Of a DNA stretch of 64,000 nucleotides, positions 47,713-59,116 are shown in pieces; position 1 is the first letter of the stretch, and every line of letters starts with the position of its first letter. A model generated the notes under the pieces. The model searched no databases, was not told the DNA's origin, and saw only the letters and a program-made list of their open reading frames with translations. Source of the stretch: Tetragonia tetragonoides (Eukaryota > Streptophyta > Magnoliopsida > Caryophyllales > Aizoaceae); contig CM076139.1 in assembly GCA_038025085.1 (NCBI GenBank), positions 22,275,307 through 22,339,306 on the forward strand, given 5' to 3'. A program made the position numbers and the translations under genes.

Positions 47713-48191
47713 AAGGATTCTCTGTCCCATTTTGTATGTCATTTTCTGTCTTATTCCCTTGTACATTCGACAACACATCAGTTTTTATATTTTATTTAGT
47801 ACTAAAATGGGATATATGACAAAATCACAGACGATCAAGATATAATTAGAATAGAGAGTGGTACATAAAATGAGACAGAATATCAAAATTGATATCAAAC
47901 CTTTTTTTTTTTTTGGCAGTGTATCAAACCACATTAGGTACCAAATTATTCTCCAAAAGGGGGGGGGGGAACAGGTACCAAATTAACACATGTAAACTTA
48001 TTCTAATTCTAAATTACTTTGTGATATAAGGTCTTTGGCCAAAAGGTACAACACCTTGCCCGGGACAAGGTGATTGTTTGCTGTTATTATTATTTCACTT
48101 TTTGTCATGACAAATTATTTAAGAAAAACGATAGTGATGAACACTTGAGCAGACAAATTATTTAAGAAAAAGGATAGTGATGAACACTTGA
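47713..48191. other. Non-coding sequence right of the Copia element, with a short tandem repeat
   Basis: Contains T11-12 and G10 runs. Beginning at 48109 there are two and a half copies of a 43-bp unit (ACAAATTATTTAAGAAAAA with GATAGTGATGAACACTTGAG). No gene. Confidence 0.6.
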
Positions 48192-48491
48192 GCAGACCAG
48201 TCTGACAATTATTTAAGAAAAAGGTATAACAAATGCTTGAACAATTCGCATGTTGTTTCTTACCCAAATGAAGGCGTCAACAAAGGAAATCGAGCGATTG
48301 AAGAAGGTGTAGAAGGGCCAGCTTCTGTTGAACGAGATAGTGTGAAAATTGAGGTTGAGGAGTTGAAGAAAAATGTTACTGAGTTGAAGAAGATGGTTGA
48401 AGACATTGTGAATCTGGGTACTTTTGGGGTGAAGGTTATAGGGTTCTTCGTTTTCATCTTTATTGGGGCTGTAATTGCAATGAAGAAATGA
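48192..48491 (+). pseudogene. Small protein fragment with coiled coil and C-terminal membrane segment
   Basis: An open frame of about 99 residues with no in-frame ATG near its start, so the 5' part is missing. It has a charged helix (VKIEVEELKKNVTELKKMVE) likely to form a coiled coil, then a hydrophobic segment (VIGFFVFIFIGAVIAM) and two terminal Lys, so it could be a tail-anchored membrane protein. Similar tails occur in small plant GRF-zinc-finger proteins, but no zinc finger is present here. The family assignment is a guess. Confidence 0.4.
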
Positions 48492-48823
48492 TTGTTTGTT
48501 GTGTTTTAATTAGGGTGAAATTGTGAAATTAGGGTTTAGGCTTGTGTTTTCAAATTGGGTTGTAATTGCAAATATGTTGGTAATGCATAAGCCAACTTGT
48601 ATTTTGTGTAATGATGTACTCTACTAATTGATGAATGAAGAAAAATTTCACCCTTACATTTCCCAGTCATATATATTACAATTGAAATGCATAAAGTTGT
48701 CAAATGCTGGAATTTAATTTGATCCATCAAAATGGAAAGTTTGATCCATCAAGTTACACCAAAATCCATCAAAACTTACACAAAATTACATCAAAACTAT
48801 CACCAAATTCCACTACATCAGTG

Positions 48824-49264
48824 TTAGTTACCCAAAAATGGATTAGGAACATATTCAACCAGAACAAATTCAACCTGTACATGGGGTTCTGGGACACGGG
48901 GTTTGGATGGATTAGGAACATATGCAACCTGTACATGGGGTTCTAGGACAGAGGGATAAGTAGCTTCCAGTTTTATTGCCTGTAACCACACTTTACCAGG
49001 ACTTTTCAATTTACCTACCCAGAATGTCAGCAGGCTACTGTTAACCTTGCCAAAAAATTTCATCAAGTCATCATCAGTGTTTACCCTTATCTCATCCTTC
49101 CAAAGACCATAAGTTAGACATGGAAATTCAGGCAATTCAATCGTTTTAATTTTGGCAATATTCATCAAATTCCTAAATATATCTAGCAATTGACACCTAT
49201 CTGGGTCCACTTCCATATCAATTACATATCTCCCATAACACAATTTCAATCTTATCTTATCCAT
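48824..49264 (-). pseudogene. PB1-like domain fragment, MULE-associated
   Basis: ATG at 49264-49262, 146 residues. The N-terminal 90 residues (MDKIRLKLCYGRYVIDMEVD, then LPEFPCLTYGLWKDEIRVNTDDDLMKFF) resemble the PB1-like domain found at the N-terminus of plant MuDR-type transposase proteins. The rest is a short Pro-Asn repeat (VPEPHVQV...VPNP, twice). No transposase core follows. A solo LTR is inserted about 400 bp upstream of its start. It is either a truncated MULE protein or a short host gene relative. Confidence 0.55.
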
Positions 49265-49669
49265 TATGCAATAAAAAAAATAACCTAATTTGTAAATAAC
49301 AAACCCTAAAATTTCACACAGATTCAATACTTCTACCAATATTCAACTAAAGCAGCCACCATTAGACACAATAACATTTTTAAAACTAAAATCACAGGAA
49401 TAACCCTAACTCACTAAAAAAATAGAGACCAATAATGCTCTTACAAACCTAAAATTTTAAACCACATGAAAATCGCAATAAAATCAAGAAAAATTCCAAC
49501 TTTAACCTACCCAACAATAATAATCACGAAATAACTCAATGTTTACAAATATAATGCAAAATTCACACATAAAACAACCCATAAACCCTAATTTTTGAAT
49601 GGGAAACTTACATTTTTAACACACCAATTCTTGCTTAAAACGCATCGCCTCATTTGTGGATGATACTTC

Positions 49670-51896
49670 TGTAACACCCCCGAATTCGCAACGATTTCCT
49701 TGGAACTATTGACGTCGCTGTGCACGACTCGACACCGCTAAACCGTCCCGAACCCGGGGGATGTGTCACTGCAACATTTATCACTAAGAAGTAAATGCTA
49801 AGAAGAAAGAAAGACTAGGCATCAAAAGGAGCTTACTAAGGAACTAAACAAACTAAACAGTTAATATCATAGTTGTCTATATAGTGAGCTAAAACCCATT
49901 AAACCAAATTTATTACAACTTGCCTTCAAAGGGATAAATCCAATGAAAATAATCCCACGATCTATCTTAACAGAAACAGTTCTATAAACCGACGTCAACT
50001 CTACCTTCCAAGCTGTACGTCCTCAATCAACTAAACCTGCACTTTGGTTTCCATGACGGAAACAAAATACAGAAGAAAAGAAAAGAGACAAAAGAGAAAC
50101 AAAAATCAGATCAACTGAATAAACGTCATCCGTACCCAGTAAAAACATTTCACAAACCTTACCTGAGGTTTTAGAAGAATCATTGAAATTCTTTTGCATA
50201 CGCACATAAGCATATAATCAAGCATACGCACAACGACATTCTTTCATATGCAATTCTTGTATAGCGATCACACGAAATACGACATAGACAATTCGTCTTG
50301 ATTAGAGAGATGTAAGAGAGCGAATAGAATAGCGATTACCCATATTGTTCATCGAAGATACAATCACGCCATGGACTTAATGACACTAGTGTGCACACTA
50401 CCTCTAGTACAATTACACGGGCCTAGAGGACTTAATAAATGGAGAATGATTCGTCCCAGACACACTGCGAGGTGTCCATAAGTAACTTGGGAATCACTCA
50501 TCCCTTGAACTACATCATTAGGTGCAATCCCTATTGCTCGACTACTCCTAGGGATCCATTAGGAGTCTTACTCTCATTTAATTCAATTCACATAATTTGC
50601 ATTGGTTAACATAAGTGGTACTACGAGACCACGACTTACTAATTCATTTCATGCTCTTGACAATGAATAGTAAATAACGACGATAATGATAATTCAATAC
50701 GATGAGAATTAAACATGCTTTAATTCAATAACGACGATAATTCAATAATGATTACAAGTAGTGTCTAACACAATTTCGGCAGCACTTTGGCAGGGTAATA
50801 CGATATCCAAAAATTCACAAATCACCAGAGACATTCAACGATAATATATAGGTGGTCACTAGCACTCAATAATACCCATACCAAGTAGCATATAATTAAT
50901 AGCATAATAATATTAATAAATCGCTATTCAACAATTGTCCAATAATCATCATATGGACTAATTAATTCCCAAAATATGCTAACATCAACATGCTAATTAT
51001 AACTCATATTTACAGCAGTGAATCATGCTTAATAACTTTATAATAACGATGATATAATTTAATCATGCTTTGCATATCAAATTCACAACAAATTCCCAAT
51101 TAGCACATAACACGTCAAAATAGTTTTGATGGGGCCTTAGAAGAAGATAGGCATGAGCGCTTACCACTATAACACTACCAACAGTATGTACGCTCCAACC
51201 AATCGACAATAATCACGCTTGCTCGTTAGGTCCTAATTAAAAATAATTACCGAATCAGTATTAATTAAATATGAAAATACAAACAGTAACGAAATATCAA
51301 TCTGATATTTTTGTTAAATTCCTTGATTTATTTCAACCAATCTAGGCTTTTGAAAATCCGAATTTCGATTTCAAATGAGTGCAAAAAAATAAAAACATTA
51401 AATCAAAAATAATAAAAATCGAATTAATAATTAGGAAAAATATAAAAACGAAACCCTAACTTCAAAACTAGGTCTAGTCACGGGTACCCATGCATGGGGC
51501 CCATGACCCGACCCTACATCACCACCACCACCCACTGGCCACCATGGCCGGTGGTGGTGGTCGTCGGAGCTCCAGCGAAGAGGAGAGAGAAAGAGAGCGA
51601 AAGAGAGAGACGAACGAGAGAGAGAGCGGGAGAACGAGAGAGATGGAGTAGGCGGCTGGGCCACCCGCCGGTCACCACCTGTGCGTCAGCCCGGTGACCC
51701 GACGGTGGTCCGGCGACCGAGCGGCCGCGCGTGAGGCTGCGCGAAGGAGGAGAGCCGCGGAGAGGGAAAGAGAGAAAAAGAAAGAGAAAGAGAGAGAGGA
51801 GAGAGAAGAGATTACCGGCGTGAGGAGGAGGTGGCACCGGTGGTTCTCCGGTGAACTAGGCGGCTGAGAGGGAGGCTCGATGGAGAGAGAGAGGAC

Positions 51897-51987
<91 letters not shown>

Positions 51988-52347
51988 TGAGGCTTTTGGC
52001 TCAGTTTGCAAAACTGATCAACTGTCTCACCTTTTCCTTATATAGGCCCTCAGTCAACCCAAATCAAATACTACTAGGTTTAGGAATTAATTGAATAATT
52101 TTCTGATTTAAAAAACTAATTAAAACTATTTAAAACTATATGAAAAATTCTTATTCATATATAAAATATTTTAATTAAACTCCTCAAAATTAATAAATAC
52201 AATTTATGAAAGTCCCATAATAATAATTATTATGGCTTTAATTGAATAAATCGAATCCTTAAATGAATATACGATTTAATCTCCAAAACTATTTGTAAAT
52301 CATTTATAAATCAATATAATAATTATAGAAAATATTGGGGTATCACA
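49670..52347 (-). mobile_element. 2.7-kb solo LTR of chromovirus type, TSD ACTTC
   Basis: Starts TGTAACACCCCCG and ends GGGGTATCACA, flanked by ACTTC on both sides (49665-49669 and 52348-52352). The ends match the chromovirus LTR at 29093-31069, whose orientation suggests this copy is also on the minus strand. It contains long (GA)n runs, and frames at 51431-51837 are artefacts of that composition. No internal domain is present. Confidence 0.93.
51901..51982. repeat. (GA)n microsatellite, ~41 units
   Basis: About 82 bp of perfect GA dinucleotides inside the solo LTR, with interrupted GA-rich sequence upstream from 51580. Confidence 0.97.
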
Positions 52348-52429
52348 ACTTCTTTCGCTGTTGAACTATCAATTTAATGGAGTTTATTCTTGGACTTTTA
52401 GAGAATTTTGGGTTTTGAAATTTGAAACT

Positions 52430-52431
<2 letters not shown>

Positions 52432-52491
<60 letters not shown>
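52432..52491. repeat. (GA)n microsatellite, ~30 units
   Basis: About 60 bp of perfect GA dinucleotides just outside the solo LTR's right border. Confidence 0.97.
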
Positions 52492-52497
<6 letters not shown>

Positions 52498-52873
52498 AGA
52501 AGAGAGTAGGCCACCAAAATTCAATTTCTCATGGAGCTGATAACGAGATCTGAGTTATGGTGTCGTTTAATGACCTTCTATCTACGTTTCATTAAGGGTT
52601 AAATGGAAAAAATAATTAACTTAACAGAAAACAATAAATAAGGACACAGAATGGACATTTTGAAACAAAATGGGGCACGACTTGGATTTGAATCTATAAC
52701 CTGGGCACCAGTTAGACAAGTCAATAGTAAAAGGGTACCAATTGGAATTACCCCTTTTTTTTTAAGGTACTAATATTTTTATTTTATTTCACTTTTATTT
52801 TGAGTTAGATCATAGTAGTATTTTAGTACTGTATTAGTTTTATTAATTTGAATTGGAGTCAAGAAAAAAAGTA

Positions 52874-52933
<60 letters not shown>

Positions 52934-53003
52934 GATTTTACATTTTTCAGAGTTTATTTTAAGGGTCAAAAGTTTAACCTATTGTATCACTAATTTATCC
53001 TTA
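52492..53003. other. Sequence between solo LTR and Harbinger element
   Basis: No gene. A (TAA)n run of about 20 units lies at 52874-52932. TTA at 53001-53003 is the target duplication of the Harbinger element. Confidence 0.6.
52874..52932. repeat. (TAA)n microsatellite
   Basis: About 59 bp of uninterrupted TAA/AAT units. Confidence 0.97.
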
Positions 53004-53502
53004 GAGCACTAGCAGTTATGACCAAAAAAAAAAAAAAAAAGGGGTCATGATCAGATTTTTGGTCTTTGACAAGAAAAATCACTCCACATCGGTTACTGAG
53101 TAGAATTTCAGACGTGACAAAGAACCATTTCAATCAGTTTGTGACTTAAGTCACAACTGAAATTTATGGGGCCCATGTAATATTTATCACGTGAACTCTA
53201 CCCCAAATGCAAAAAAAGGGTAACAATTTTGAACTTTTATCCAACCAAAACTTGCCACATGTCAATAGCTAAAAGAGCTTGTCACGGTTCACTCAAGTGG
53301 CGACCCGTGGCATTTCCTGAGTCACTTATTTTTTTTGGTCTTTCAATTTTTCGAAGGCCTTTTTTGTTAAAAAAACATATAAAAATATATAAAAAAAAAA
53401 TCACCACAATTCCTATATTTTGCTACACTTCTTCTAATACCCCTTGTTTCTCTAAACTCTTAACCAACCTTTTACATCTCTCATTTACATATTTCTGAAA
53501 AT

Positions 53503-54659
53503 ATGTCAAGTGGAAATTCTGATTTTGATATTAATGATCCAAATTTTCAAGAATACCTCGTGCAACAATTTAGAAATAGTCAAACTTCCCAAACCATTCC
53601 TCAACCCCATTTTGAAAATTATCAAAACTCTCCTCAAAACATAAAGATAAACACTAATGATCCACCATTCACACATCCACCATACTATGAAAATTCTCCC
53701 AGAACTAGTATTACTCAACATCATGTTGAAGAGCATGATGACGGGATTGAAGATCTCACACTTGGTGATGATCCGGTGGAGACCAACCCACAAATTCCAT
53801 GACAACCAACTCCGAGGAGTCGGAGTTGGACAATGGCAGAAGATGAAGCCCTCATTTCCAATTTTATGAGGCACAACACTGATGCTATCTTCAACACTAA
53901 TCAAAAGAGATCTGAAATTTGGAGGAAAACGTTGGTGTCGTATAATCAGGCGAGGTCGAAAAAACCCAATGTTTTACGTCCCAGAATATCACTGCTCGTT
54001 GGAGGAGATTGGCATCAGTTGTAACCCAAATGGGTTGGCTGCTATGAGGAGGCCTTATCAAGACAAGGAAGTGGAACTTGTGAGAATGATGTCATCAAAG
54101 AGGCTTTAAAAATTTATGAGCACACTGGCCCAAAAAATGAAAGCTTCGAGTTCATGCATGCTTGGCATATGTTGAAACTGTATCCGAAATGGGAGACAAT
54201 AGTAAGACAATCTCTTCGTAAGGGTGGTGAACAACCTCCAAACGATCAAAACACTGAAAGTAGTGACGGTAGCGGAAAGAGAATGAGGCTAAAGGAAGGT
54301 GGAAAGCACTCCAATCCAGATACCCCAACTAGTGGTGAACTCGTGACTTCCCGTCGTCCACAAGGCATCAAAGCAGCGAAAAATAAGGGTAAGATTTTGG
54401 CAACATCAGCATCATCTGAAGTTGTAGACGTCTTGGGTGACAAGTTTAGTCGATATTCCGAAACGAAGACACGAGATCTCGAATTGCGAAGAGAGAATTG
54501 GAATATCAGAAACGAAAAGAAGCAAGGATAGAAAAGGCACTTGAGTTGGAGGAGAGGAAGATGAAGTGGGGGATGCTTCAAACATTACAAGGGAAGGAAA
54601 CACTAACACCCAAAGAGATGGAATTGAGAGATAAATTATCAAATGAGTTGATGACATGA
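53503..54659 (+). pseudogene. PIF/Harbinger ORF1, Myb/SANT-like DNA-binding protein
   Basis: ATG at 53503. An N-terminal Asn/Pro-rich region ends in a TGA at 53800-53802 in a Pro/Arg-rich context, where CGA to TGA would fit. The Myb/SANT-like start WTMAEDEALISNF, then the IWRKTLVSYNQARSKKP region, follow in the same region. A frameshift near 53990 moves the frame. Downstream GTCENDVIKEALKIYEHTG and FEFMHAWHMLKLYPKW, then RPQGIKAAKNKGK, match the family. A further frameshift near 54528 leads to the C-terminal coiled coil (ALELEERKMKWGML) and the stop at 54657-54659. In this family ORF1 binds the terminal repeats and helps import the transposase into the nucleus. Confidence 0.85.
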
Positions 54660-55230
54660 TCAATGTTGTACTTGTATTAATTATGAGGTTTTCCTAATTA
54701 TTATAATGCTTTTATTTAAGTCATGATGTGTCGTTTGTTATTGTAATGTTAGTTAACAAGTACTGTCAGTTTGTTATTGTTGTTGTTATTAAGCATTTGG
54801 GTCGGAGTATTATTAAGCATTTGAGTTATTCTTATTGTCGTTGTTGTTTTATTATTATTGAATTTTCTTTTTAACTTTTCAATGATCTGTTGATTCTTCA
54901 CCAATAATGCTACTTTTCAACTCTTTATATCAATTCAGTATTGTCTTATACTGCTATGACATGTCTCGTCGTTGCTTTTATTTCTCTTCACAATTACTGA
55001 TCAAGCATGCTTGTATGCTAGAAAGTTATTGTCATCAATTGCAATGTCTTGTCTGTTCATTTTTGTTCTATTTTTCATGAATAATTGCTTCCAAGTAATA
55101 ATTTAGTTGTGAAATGATCTATATATATTTTGGTCTTTACCACTTCTTTCTCATCACTCCACTCTTCTCAATCACTACAAAAAATTCTTCCATACCTCCA
55201 GTATACTTATTTCTTAAGCCATAGCTAAAA
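54660..55230 (+). other. Spacer between Harbinger ORF1 and ORF2
   Basis: AT-rich, with repeated TTATTGT-like phrases and no coding sequence. It probably holds the 3' end of ORF1 and the ORF2 promoter, but no clear signal is seen. Confidence 0.4.
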
Positions 55231-56504
55231 ATGTCCTCAAGTTCCACTACAGACTCTTCAAACTCTGGAACAACAGATGTATGTTATGAGATTGAGCAAG
55301 ACATCGATAAAATGATTGAGAATGCATTTCATACGCATGTTCATGACCTCCTATCACCTCCCACTAGACAACGCAAAGGTAATGGAAAAAAGAGATATAT
55401 TCGAAGAGATCGTGAAGCTGGTGAGAAACAATTGATCAGTGACTACTTTGCTGAAAATCCATTGTTCTCTGAACGAATGTTTCGAATGCGCAAGCATGTT
55501 TTCCTGCATATTGTGGAATCTGTAAAGCGATCTGCTTCATGGTTTGAATAGAGGGTGGATGCAACTGGCAGGCTCAGTCTCTCACCATTGCAAAAATGCA
55601 CAACAGCTATGCGTATGATAACATATGGAGTTTCAACTGATATGGCGATGATTATTTACAAATGGGTGAAAGTACTACCCGATTATCCCTTCAAAAATTT
55701 GTGAAAGGTATCAAATCTGAATTTGGTGATTATTATTTAAGGAGTCTTACCGAAACATATTTGCAGAGATTGCTTCGTATGGGAGAGCAGCGTGGGTTTC
55801 CCGGCATGATAGGGAGTATTGATTGTATGCACTGGAAGTGGAAAAATTGTCCGGATGCTTGAAAAGGACAATATCAAGGTCGAAGTGGGCCTCCAACGAT
55901 TATTTTAGAAGCCGTTGTCGATCAAGACCAATGAATTTGGCATGCATTCTTCGGGATCCCAGGTTCGTGTAATGACCTTAACGTGCTTTATCGATCTCCC
56001 TTGTCTGATAAGTTGTTAAACGGTCAAGCACAACCTATTAGCTTTAAGGTTAATGGTCGTGAGTACAACATGAGATACTATCTTACATATGGTATTTATC
56101 CTCCATGGGCTGGATTTGTCCAATCAGTCACTTTGCCACAAACTAGAAAATAAAAGTTATTTGCACAACGTCAAGAGGTGGTGAGAAAGGATGTCGAATG
56201 GGCATTTGGAATGCTACAAGCACGCTTCGCCATTATTCGATAACCATTACTAGCATGGGACGAAGTGATACTGGGTCAAATCATGAAAGCTTGTATCATT
56301 ATGCACAACATGATAGTTGATGATGAATGAGGGTCATACAAAAACCATGATGATATTACAGAGTTTGAACAAGTCGAGAGTTCATCAGCTGGCGATGACG
56401 AGGATAATGATCCTCCGAGAAATCCCCCGAGAAATCGTCGCATAGCAGATTTAGAGACATACTTGGAGAATCGGGATCAACTTCGAGATAAATCACATAA
56501 TTAA
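55231..56504 (+). pseudogene. PIF/Harbinger DDE transposase (DDE_Tnp_4 type)
   Basis: ATG at 55231. It has the N-terminal region (REAGEKQLISDYFAENPLFSERMFRMRK), followed by the catalytic parts: Asp in GSIDCMHWKWKNCP (about 55820), Asp in FFGIPGSCNDLNVL (about 55965) and Glu in VRKDVEWAFGMLQARF (about 56190). All three acidic residues survive. It is broken by a stop at 55549-55551, a frameshift near 55640, and further stops near 55860, 55934, 56150, 56241 and 56328. Several stand at CGA, CAG or TGG positions by family expectation. The transposase would cut and rejoin DNA at the terminal repeats. Confidence 0.9.
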
Positions 56505-56973
56505 GACCTAAAGGCATGCTTGATTGAGAACATATGGCGTCTTTTTAAGCATACTCTAAATTAATGACATCACCCCTCCCTTTCGCATTTGTTTCTTTCA
56601 TTTTAGTTTTTGATTTGCATTTCGTTCTTTTTTTTTTTTTTTGTCATTAAATGTCTTGTTGCGTTTAAACTTCTTTGTAATGTAATGTTATTTATTTTTA
56701 TTATTAATGGCTAACTTCGAAGCTTACTTAATTAGTAGTCATATAAAATATTTTCAATATTCATGACTAATTTGAAATAATAGTATGACAGTTCTAATTA
56801 ATAACATGCTAATTATTACACTCAATTTATTATTTTAAATAAAAATCATAAGTAATAATAATAATTATTATTAAGTGTAATTATTGCTTAGTCAACACTA
56901 AGCACGAAATTATTAGATTAATTACATGTAAGAATACCATATTATAAACATTAATCTAATCAATATATATATA
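56505..56973. other. AT-rich 3' region of the Harbinger element
   Basis: No gene is visible. Ends where the first Helitron begins. Confidence 0.4.
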
Positions 56974-57305
56974 TCTATAATTGAGTTCTCACCAAGGTGA
57001 CATTGAATAGATAATAAATAGTCATAAATGCATGGGTGATTAAAAAGAAATCAAAAATACTTTTATTTTATTTTAATAAAAAAAAGTACCAAAAGTATTA
57101 TATTTATTATCCTAAAAAAAGTATATTATTTATCCACTAAAAATGTAATTTCTTTGTTAAATGTGTGAAAAAGATATTATTGTTCCTTGCTATTTCTATT
57201 ATTCAACTTTATATATTGATATGATTAAAAAAATTTGTTATATTAATTCTAATAACAGAGGATGATGAACAAGAACTAGTGCATCGCACGGGCACGAAAT
57301 CTAGT
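56974..57305 (+). mobile_element. Non-autonomous Helitron, copy 1 of a tandem pair
   Basis: Starts near TCTATAATTGAG and ends with GTGCATCGCACGGGCACGAAATCTAGT; the TC start, the GC-rich stem and the CTAGT end match Helitron termini. The next copy follows directly (337-bp period). No reading frame; it would move by the Rep/helicase of an autonomous Helitron. Confidence 0.75.
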
Positions 57306-57644
57306 ATTTGAGTATAATTGAGTTATCACCAAGGTGGCATTGAATAAATAATAAATAGTCATAAATGCATGGGTGATTAAAAAGAAATCAAAAATACTTT
57401 TATTTTATTTTAATAAAAAAATTAACATTAGTATTATATTGATTATCCTAAAAAAGATATATTATTTATTCACTAAAAATGTAATTTCTTTATTAAATGT
57501 GTGAAAAAGATTATTATTGTTCCTTGCTACTCCTATTATTCAACTTTATATATTACTATGATTAATTTTTTTTTTATTATATTGATTCTAATAAGAGAGG
57601 ATGATGAACAAGAACTCGTACATCGCACGGGCACGAAATCTAGT
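57306..57644 (+). mobile_element. Non-autonomous Helitron, copy 2 of a tandem pair
   Basis: More than 90% like copy 1 by eye, head-to-tail with it, ending ACATCGCACGGGCACGAAATCTAGT at 57644. Its start is uncertain by a few bases because it joins the preceding end (ATTTGAGTATAATTGAG). Confidence 0.75.
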
Positions 57645-58899
57645 ATATATATAATTTTGGGTAAAAACGCTGTTAATGTGACATGTGTCACGTTCTTAAT
57701 GGCTAATTTATTTCTTTCTTTTTTTCTTTTTTGTATTAACATATGGTCTTTATGGTGATACTAAATTTAACGTATTAAATATCATTATAAAAGCCTCTAT
57801 TTAATGTGATCAACAAAAAAAAAAAGTCTATTAAACCCTTGATGTTTCTTAATACTATTTGAATCTAACTTTATGTGTGGGTATAAGAGCACGTAATGTG
57901 ACAACATGCAGCAAATTTGGGAGTCGTAATTTTTGTATTGAGTTTTGGGTAAGATCGCAGGAAACGTGATAAATGTGATGTCATGATTGGTTATTTTATT
58001 TTATTTTTTGTTTTGTTTTTGTTATGTAGAGTAATGAGTTCCTATAATTATTTCTAAATAAATGCAATCTAAAATGGGATTGATGTCAACTTCTCAATTG
58101 TTAACTAATTTGGTAATGTATTTCATCCAAAAAGAAAAAAAATTGGTATTGTAAAAATGCTAGATTTGAGTATTAGTTGTTTATTTTTGGTGCACATTAT
58201 TAGTTGTTTATAATTAAATCTTATTTTCATTCGAAAAAGAAAAATTCTTATTAGATATAGATGATGAATATTTATGCATGCACGTAATATAAAAAGTGTT
58301 ACATAATTGTGAGTATAAGGGCAAGTAACTATAAGTATCACATCTTGATAAATTTTTATTATGTTTTATTGTTTGAGATGGTGAGTACTCGCAAACTTTT
58401 TATTTCCTTTCATATTCTAATTAGCGAATTACACATTAGGGACAATCGGATCGGATCAAACTGGTTGACACTATAATCACCACTTTGACATGTGACTAAA
58501 ATTTTCTAGGATATGACCAATCAAATAAAGTGGCAAGTAGGGTCACATTTAGAGTGACAGTTTCTTTTTTTTCTTTTTTTGTTTTTTTTTTTAAAAAGAT
58601 GAGGCATTTCATTAAGTCATAACATTTAGAGTGACAGTTTGTTAAGTTATATATTTCAGGTACAATGGCAGGCTAGGCGATTAGTAATAGATATTATCAT
58701 TTTATTATTTTGACAGGTTAATGATAGATATGTTTGGAGATTACCAATTACTTAGGACACATATAACATTTTGATCCATTACACACGTCAATTTCATTCA
58801 GAAATATATTTTCATTATTAAAAACAATAAATTATCCGAGCATATTAAAAGTATAATAATAAAAAGATATTCCGTGCGTAGCACGGGTAACCTCCTAGT
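57645..58899 (+). mobile_element. Probable third Helitron or Helitron end
   Basis: The right end has CCGTGC-GTA-GCACGG, a perfect 6-bp stem, 5 bases before a CTAGT at 58895-58899. The family differs from the tandem pair. The left end is not determined; repeated TTTTGGGTAA... phrases occur at 57655 and 57941. No reading frame of note. Confidence 0.5.
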
Positions 58900-59116
58900 A
58901 CTTAATGATACTAGAATAATAATATATTAAACATTGTAGGAGAGAGAAAAAATGGCAAGTGGAGGAGTGAGAAAGTTGGTCATGACTAGATTTTTGAGTC
59001 ACTATTGTAGAATGAAATTGGTTTGTGTCATAAAAATAGAGAGAAGTGATGTGGAGGAGGGAGAAAGTTAGTCATGACAAAAAAAAAAAAATGGGTCATG
59101 AGTGATGATGCTCTTA

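Larger units (their letters stand above)
53004..59113 (+). mobile_element. PIF/Harbinger DNA transposon, TSD TTA, with Helitrons inside
   Basis: The left end GAGCACTAGCAGTTATGACC is matched by the inverse of the right end, GAGCATCATCACTCATGACC. TTA flanks both ends (53001-53003, 59114-59116), as expected of PIF/Harbinger. It carries both typical genes on the plus strand: a Myb/SANT-like ORF1 and a DDE transposase ORF2. Both are pseudogenes. 56974-58899 contains Helitron insertions. Original size without these would be about 4.2 kb. Confidence 0.9.

Noticed and set aside
51431..51837. Overlapping 67-107-residue frames on both strands
   Set aside because: They follow from GA/TC-rich and GC-rich low-complexity sequence inside a solo LTR; no domain.
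47925..52760. MULE with terminal repeats around the PB1-like fragment (GGTACCAA-type sequences at both sides)
   Set aside because: The similarity is short and interrupted by homopolymers; no 9-bp target duplication found.
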